Of a stretch of DNA of 64,000 nucleotides, positions 58,886-64,000 are shown piece by piece. Origin of the DNA: Hansfordia pulvinata (taxonomy: Eukaryota > Ascomycota > Sordariomycetes > Xylariales); the NCBI GenBank assembly GCA_006538405.1, contig BJKQ01000013.1, forward strand, positions 744,001 through 808,000. Reading direction: 5' to 3'. The first letter of the stretch is position 1; each line of letters opens with the position of its first letter. The notes beneath the pieces are model-generated. The model had not been told where the DNA came from. It saw only the letters and a program-made list of their open reading frames with translations, and made no database searches. Position numbers and translations under genes: made by a program.

Positions 58886-60820
58886 TCACGCCCGGCGGCT
58901 CTTCACCATGATCCTCCTGGACAGGTCGGGCATGTTGAAGCTGCCGCGGATGATGTTGGGGTAGCGGCCGGGCGCGGCGTCCTCGGGCATGGCCAGGTCG
59001 TAGCCGAGGAGCAGGTGGGCGAAGATCATCTTGATCTCGTTGGCCGCGAAGAAGCGGCCCGGGCACGCGTGCTTGCCGTACCCGAACCCCATGTTCTCCT
59101 TGGTCACCGAGATGAACTGGTACTGCTCCGGGCTGGCGTACCCGATCAGGTCCGGCCGCCTCCCCGCCCGCAGCTCCGCGAACCGCCGCCCGTCGTACCG
59201 CTCCGGCGACGACAGGTACGCCGGGTCCCGCGTCACCCCGTGCCCGTCCACCGCGATCCGCGAACCCGCCGCCAGGAAGGTACCGTCCTGCAGCACCAGG
59301 TCCTTGCGCACCACCCGCTCGAACCGCGACGGGTTGCCGATGTTGGTCCGCTGCGACTCGCGCAGCACAGAGTCCATCAGCTTCATCTGGAACAGCGACT
59401 GCGTCGTCAGCTCCCCGTCGTTCGCCTCCATCACCTGCTCCACCTCGGCCCGCAGATCCTCAATCAGGCTGGGGTCGTTTCCGAGGACGTCGTAGAGCCT
59501 AGCAGGCAGCGGTTAGTTCTGGCGCGCTGGGCTTGGATTACACACAAAGTTGCGCGGGGGGGGGGGGGGGGGAGAAGAGAAAAGAGGCGACGACTCACGT
59601 GTTCATCAGGGTGATGTTCGTGGTAAAGATGGAAGCAAGACTGAGAAGCAGCTGCTGCTCCGCAATCTGCTCGTCGCGGTCGTATCCCCAGTCGCCGGCC
59701 TGGTTGATCATCCACTGTAGCACGTCGTTGGGCATCTCGTCGCCCCTCTGCATCTTCTCCCTGCGCTCCCTGATCACGGGCACCAGGAACTTGTGTGCCC
59801 GCGCCCGATGGTCATGGACACGCTTGATCTCAGGGACGAAATACTGGCCGATGGGCCTCACTGCGTCACGGGTCAGTAACCAATAAGAAGCTGTACCCTG
59901 CGATCCACCGTCCGTGATTCACGCCGCGGCAGGGCCAAGAACCAAACGCAAAACTTACACCAGGGTGACCACTCCTTCAAGGCCTTTCCTGCAGAGAAGA
60001 TGTCTTGCGCAAAGTTGATGCTGGCGTGCATGTACTCCTCGCGGCGGCAAAGATCGGAGCCCATGAACACGCTGCCGGAGACAATGGCCACAATGCGGAG
60101 GATCTGGTCGCTGATTTTCATGGGAGTCCATTCGTCGAGAGAGCCTATCTCGTCTGGTACCGTCTGCACGATCTCGGCCTGGAGGGCTTTGTTGAGGCGC
60201 GGAAGTGCCTTGGTGAGATCCGCCTTGATAAGATGCGGCAGCATGCTGTCCTTAAGGCGGAAACCCGTGTACTTGGACTCGATTCTCTGCGGTTCGCGTC
60301 AGCATGCGAGCCTTGGTGCGCCATCGGGCGGCGAACTCACGTCTTCAGTCGATGGATAATGGTCAATGATGGACTCGGGCAATTTGCGGATCTCGTCCAT
60401 GTATTTCAATGGCAACATGGTGATCTCGCCTGAGAGTCAAATTAGCCAAAGCACCTGGATATGTCAGAAGTCTCCTGGCTTACCGTCGGGCGAGGTAATG
60501 CGCCAGATGCCGTTCTTGAACTGTTCCCCGGCCGTCAGTAACACGCACCACGATATCGACAAGATGGCTAAGCTGCTTTGATGTTGACAACTTACCTTCT
60601 GGTAGCCCTCGCTGTACATCTTGAAAGCATCGTCCATGTAACTCTTCAGTCTCTGGTCGTGGCCCAGATCCTTCCCCACCAAGGGGTACTGTGATGCTTT
60701 GCTCTTCCTGACCAGGAAAGAGAGGCTGTACGCAGCCCCCAGCGCAATGATGGTCGTCAAGACTTGCATGGTGACGGGTTGGAGGCCCAGGAGGGAGCCG
60801 CCCTGCTGTGTCGAGTCCAT
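58886..60820 (-). CDS. cytochrome P450 monooxygenase
   Basis: Haem-thiolate monooxygenase, membrane-anchored, probably in the ER. Exons (-): 60596-60820, 60484-60520, 60341-60429, 59959-60286, 59599-59860 and 58886-59498. All five junctions keep phase and give 517 residues without any frameshift. The start is MDSTQQGG at 60820; an upstream in-frame ATG at 60874 would put 18 residues before the anchor helix VTMQVLTTIIALGAAYSLSF. The motifs are I-helix SIFTTNITLMNTLYD, K-helix ExxR in LRESQR, the PERYDGRRF region and the haem loop MGFGYGKHACPGRFFAANEI with the cysteine ligand. The loop and the preceding QYQFISVTKENMGF resemble fungal ent-kaurene-oxidase-like P450s. The substrate is unknown, and no terpene cyclase, PKS or NRPS lies nearby, so it may act alone. 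The I-helix has Phe where a His is common in relatives. Confidence 0.93.
59499..59598 (-). other. P450 intron 5 carrying a 17-bp G run
   Basis: 100-bp intron, donor GTGAGT, CTAAC branch site, acceptor GCTAG. The + strand has a 17-bp G homopolymer at 59556-59572 (poly-C in the transcript), a length-unstable element inside an intron. Confidence 0.9.
59861..59958 (-). other. P450 intron 4
   Basis: 98-bp intron, donor GTAAGT, acceptor ACGCAG. It joins EWSPW to LRPIGQYF with a split Leu codon. Confidence 0.9.
60287..60340 (-). other. P450 intron 3
   Basis: 54-bp intron, donor GTGAGT, acceptor CCGCAG. It joins YPSTED to RIESKYTGF. Confidence 0.88.
60430..60483 (-). other. P450 intron 2
   Basis: 54-bp intron, donor GTAAGC, acceptor CTCAG. 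It joins TSPDG to EITMLPLKY with a split Gly codon. Confidence 0.88.
60521..60595 (-). other. P450 intron 1
   Basis: 75-bp intron, donor GTAAGT, acceptor AACAG. It joins SEGYQK to FKNGIWRI; the next exon is only 37 bp. Confidence 0.88.
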
Positions 60821-63800
60821 GATGAACAGTGCCGGCACTCGTCGTGTTGCGGTTCCAGAGACAGGCAAAGGCAAGGTGCAAAACCGGGGGTCTGGTTTGA
60901 TGCTCGGCCAAAGGCGATGGACCTGGTTAAGTAGGAGGCCGGCAATTGGCCGGGGTCGGTAGGATCTGCTAGGGCAGGGCAGTACAACTTCCTCCTCCCC
61001 AGCCCAAGAGACCGCCTTGCCGACATGGGGATAGAGTCCGCTTCCCCAGCCATGCCCGCCAGGCGTGGTGGTCCTGGGGCAAGCTAGGGAACCCGTTCGC
61101 GCGCCGGGCCCACGTTAGCGACCAAGCCGAGGGCTCCGCAGTCACCAGCGCCCATCCTGGAGTGAACCTTTCAGCTGGCTTGGTTGTGGTAGGCACTCAC
61201 GCGAACTCGTAGGGCAAGCACTCGAGGGAAGCCCTGGAAATGACGGGCGAGACAATGCCGCTAAGCCCTAGGCTGGGTCTTCGGCATGGCAATCCCGCTC
61301 CGGCGGTCCCGAACGTCAAAGTAGCGGTAAAATCCTGTCAAGGAATCCCCCCCCTGGATGGCAGCATCGCCATATCCCCAGATCCGCTGAGCAGCAGTAC
61401 GAGTGACAGCCTAGAGTGGCAGGTTCACGTGGTGATGCCTTCGACGAGACCACAGTCGGTTCGTTGCAAGCAGTGAGCCCCAGCGACTGCTACAAATCGC
61501 CATTCCACATGAATTGATCGGTGCTGACTCTGGGAGAGGCGAGACTACGCGTACTGCTTGATGATTTTGATTTCAATGTGGCGAGCCTCTGCATGTGTTG
61601 GCGTCTCATTGGCCACCGAAGCGTCACAACCCAGGATCGTGATCGGTGCTCAACTGCCGTGTCGGGAAGCAGCATCGGCGCCTGAAGCAGGCTTACGTAC
61701 TTGCACAGCCCTAAGGAGGGGAGCGCTAGCCTGTAGCTGCAGTCGTAGTCTTGTCCCTTTGAGCTGGACGTTCAGCGAATCGCCGCCCAGGTGTTTGATC
61801 TGCCGCTCCATGGCGTATCATCCTCTGATAGGCCGGCGGGTAAGGGTCGTACGGCAGGTTGAGAGCAGGACTTGGGAGTCGAGGGACGAAGCTCGCCGTG
61901 GGGATGGTATTGAGCAGCACTGCTCCCACGTCGCAGAACTCGCTTCCATGAGGAAGCCCTGTTCTTGCCGGGGATGGGGCAGGGCCAGCCTCAGCCTCAT
62001 TCACAGGGCGACTCATTACGACCACGGTAGGGCGGATCCCACATCTGCCGACCCATGGCACTGGGGCAGGAATGCCATCCTGGGCCTGGGGCCAGGCACC
62101 TGTGGAATGTCGGCTCCGCTGGACCCGGCCCCTGCTCTTGACTTGACTGCCACCTGAAGGCAGGGTGGGAAATGACTTGTCGACCGCCGCCTGGGCACCA
62201 GGGCTGTCGGCTGTGGCTGCTGGTCTGCGCTATTCCGTACTTGTGAGCAATGCCCGCCGCCCAATGGCTCGGCCGCGAAGAAGGAGCCGAAGACCTGTTC
62301 GCTCGTCACCAGGGAGCGAAGCCTGGGCGGCCGACCGTCCGCGAGGAGCTGGATTTGCCGGACCATGGCGGCCACTGGGGCGATTCGTACTGACTCGGAA
62401 CGGCAGAGGTTGCGGCAGAAACGACCGCGGACGGGCCATGAAGCTCGACTGGGGACAAGCGTACGGTAGTGCCTGACTCGCCCGGCAATCCATGAAGATG
62501 GAATCAAAGATCGAGCTTTGGATCGAGCTTTGTTTTCTTGTTTCCTTATCCGGCGGTCGGACAGTCGGCACTCTCAGGCCGGCGCGATACGGCGCACCGT
62601 CCGCAGTAGAGCCGGGAAAGAGAACGAGGGACCCGAGACGAGGCCAGTCCTGCGACAGGAACGGTGACAGGTTAGCGCGAGGGCAGTCCGCAACCTAGTT
62701 CAAGGTATCAAGTCTGGTGACGGGCAACGCATCAGATCCGGCACGTCCGGCAGACTAGGACTTTAGATACAGGATCGAAGCCTATCCGAGAGCGAGTTCC
62801 GAAGTCTGATGGAAGGCTCTGGGAGCGGAGGTGAGGTGGGCAGCCAGCTGGGCGTCCCCATTGTTTCTTGTTCCCATACATCTTAGCGTTCTGGCTAGCG
62901 ATAGTCAGTGGCGCCTGTCATCAGAAAGCCACAAAGTGTTACCGTACTCGTAGCCGCGTCCAGCCACGAGTATGTGGGAGCGCAACCACCCCCCGGCGGA
63001 TGGCCGAGGGACCGAGGCCGAGGCGGTGGTGGTGATGGTCATGGTGATGGCCATGGCCAAGGAGAGCCCACCTTGAGAAGACGACCCGTGGGAGGCTTGA
63101 ACTAGATAAACAAGGAAAATGAGGGCGAAGAAAAGGGGGACGAGAGAGGCAGGTAGCACAGGGAGGCCACGCCGCGATGCATTCTCAATTTGGCCTACAC
63201 GTATTGACCTAGTACCAGGTACAGGTATGATAATTCAAAATAGAATAAATGGCAGCTGCTGTGAAGACCCAGAGGAGGGAAGGTGCACCTGGGCCTGCCT
63301 GACAGGCCCGCTTTGTCCCCGTCATGTCCATTCTAGCTACCTACCTTGATCTTGACGGACGAGGCCCAATGGGTTTGGTACTCGTATATCTAATAAGGTG
63401 GTACCTGGTAGGTGCAGCAGGCATAGGTATAGCTTGGATGTTTCGACCGTCACTAGGATCAAATTCAAAACCACCTGTCTGACAGGAACTGGAGCCTCCT
63501 GAGGTCTTTCCGACTACCCAGGCTGCACTCCACCCATACGCCCCGAGAGCGCAGTCTCGCAGCCTTGTGTGAAAAGTGTCCTGATTGGCGGTCGGTTTTA
63601 GGTCTGCAACGACGCTCTGCAAACTCTCTACCCTTCGACCCAACGTGCCACGCGGCCATGAGAGCACACCATGCCAGACATGACCAGATGGGCCTTGTCT
63701 ATTGCAGACTGGGCCCAAGACCCTGGGTACGAGTATTTTTCGTCAAGCCGGGAGCCACCGGATTTGATAGCCGGCGTACTTGACGCCGCTTTAGCAGAAC

Positions 63801-64000
63801 AGGCGAGGGACTGTCTGGCAATCCGGCTAGTCTACCTCGCTGCTGTTCCCTCTCAGCGAGCATTTGAAAGCCGGATGCGCCAGGGCCAGCGCCAGGGCCA
63901 GGATGTGTCGTTATTTTGAAGGGTTGTCAGTAAGGCAGGGTGTACTGGAGCTGAGTTTGAAGAGGAGAATCGCCACCAAGATACCTGCCGCTGGAATTGA
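60821..64000. other. 3.2-kb intergenic region to the right edge
   Basis: The P450 promoter should lie in the first kilobase. No gene supported. An 84-codon frame at 62905-63159 (-) begins with a signal-peptide-like segment (MLPASLVPLFFALIFLVYLV), but its tail is repeat-derived. TACGAGTA/TACTCGTA copies are at 62945, 63379 and 63728. Confidence 0.5.

Noticed and set aside
58886..60820. P450 as part of a secondary-metabolite cluster
   Set aside because: No synthase, cyclase, transporter or pathway regulator adjoins it inside the window.
62905..63159. Small secreted protein with a signal-peptide-like start
   Set aside because: The tail is encoded by (GGTGAT)-type repeats and the TACGAGTA motif; likely chance.
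1..64000. CRISPR arrays, bacterial insertion sequences, operons
   Set aside because: Spliceosomal introns and fungal gene families show this is eukaryotic nuclear DNA; the short repeats lack regular repeat-spacer structure.

Overview
The window is nuclear DNA of a filamentous ascomycete (Pezizomycotina, probably Sordariomycetes). The evidence is: short spliceosomal introns of about 50-125 bp with GTAAGT/GTGAGT-type donors and CTAAC-like branch sites; a fused lycopene cyclase/phytoene synthase; a fungal CRY-DASH; a DUF7600-type F-box protein; and a fungal EAF elongation factor. The DNA is GC-rich and gene-poor. About eleven protein genes are supportable in 64 kb, separated by deserts of up to 10.6 kb filled with microsatellites and long G/C homopolymers. 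The species cannot be named from the sequence.

Layout. 1-707: 3' end of a membrane-protein gene (+). 708-11352: gene desert. 11353-13814: annexin with a long arginine/glutamate-rich and RS tail (+). 13815-19102: desert with a pyrimidine tract and a minisatellite. 19103-20919: phytoene desaturase, al-1/carB type (-). 25207-27154: lycopene cyclase/phytoene synthase, al-2/carRA type (-). 31505-32623: mitochondrial-type hotdog thioesterase (+). 33551-35763: CRY-DASH photoreceptor/photolyase (-). 42986-45450: F-box/DUF7600 protein (+). 51816-53828: intronless protein with an N-terminal membrane anchor and C-terminal C2H2 zinc fingers (+). 54995-55609: small Cys-rich protein (-). 56052-57117: EAF elongation factor (-). 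58886-60820: six-exon cytochrome P450 (-). 60821-64000: no gene seen.

How the genes fit together. al-2 makes phytoene and cyclises later intermediates, and al-1 desaturates phytoene. Together they form the core of fungal carotenogenesis, and a blue-light/UV-A CRY-DASH lies 6 kb further on. This is a plausible photoprotection neighbourhood on one strand. No opsin (carO) or carotenoid oxygenase (carX) gene is visible.

Main oddities. (1) Five genes (annexin, al-1, al-2, F-box, EAF) are broken by seven single-base indels: six losses and one gain, four of the losses in runs of 4-5 C/G. Reversing each one gives a full-length protein whose splice phases and total length then fit exactly. This looks like systematic base-level sequence error, but if real it would mean loss of carotenogenesis. 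(2) The 670-residue C2H2 protein looks like a membrane-tethered transcription factor. (3) An 8-mer, TACGAGTA/TACTCGTA, occurs about 27 times, always outside genes, against about 2 expected.
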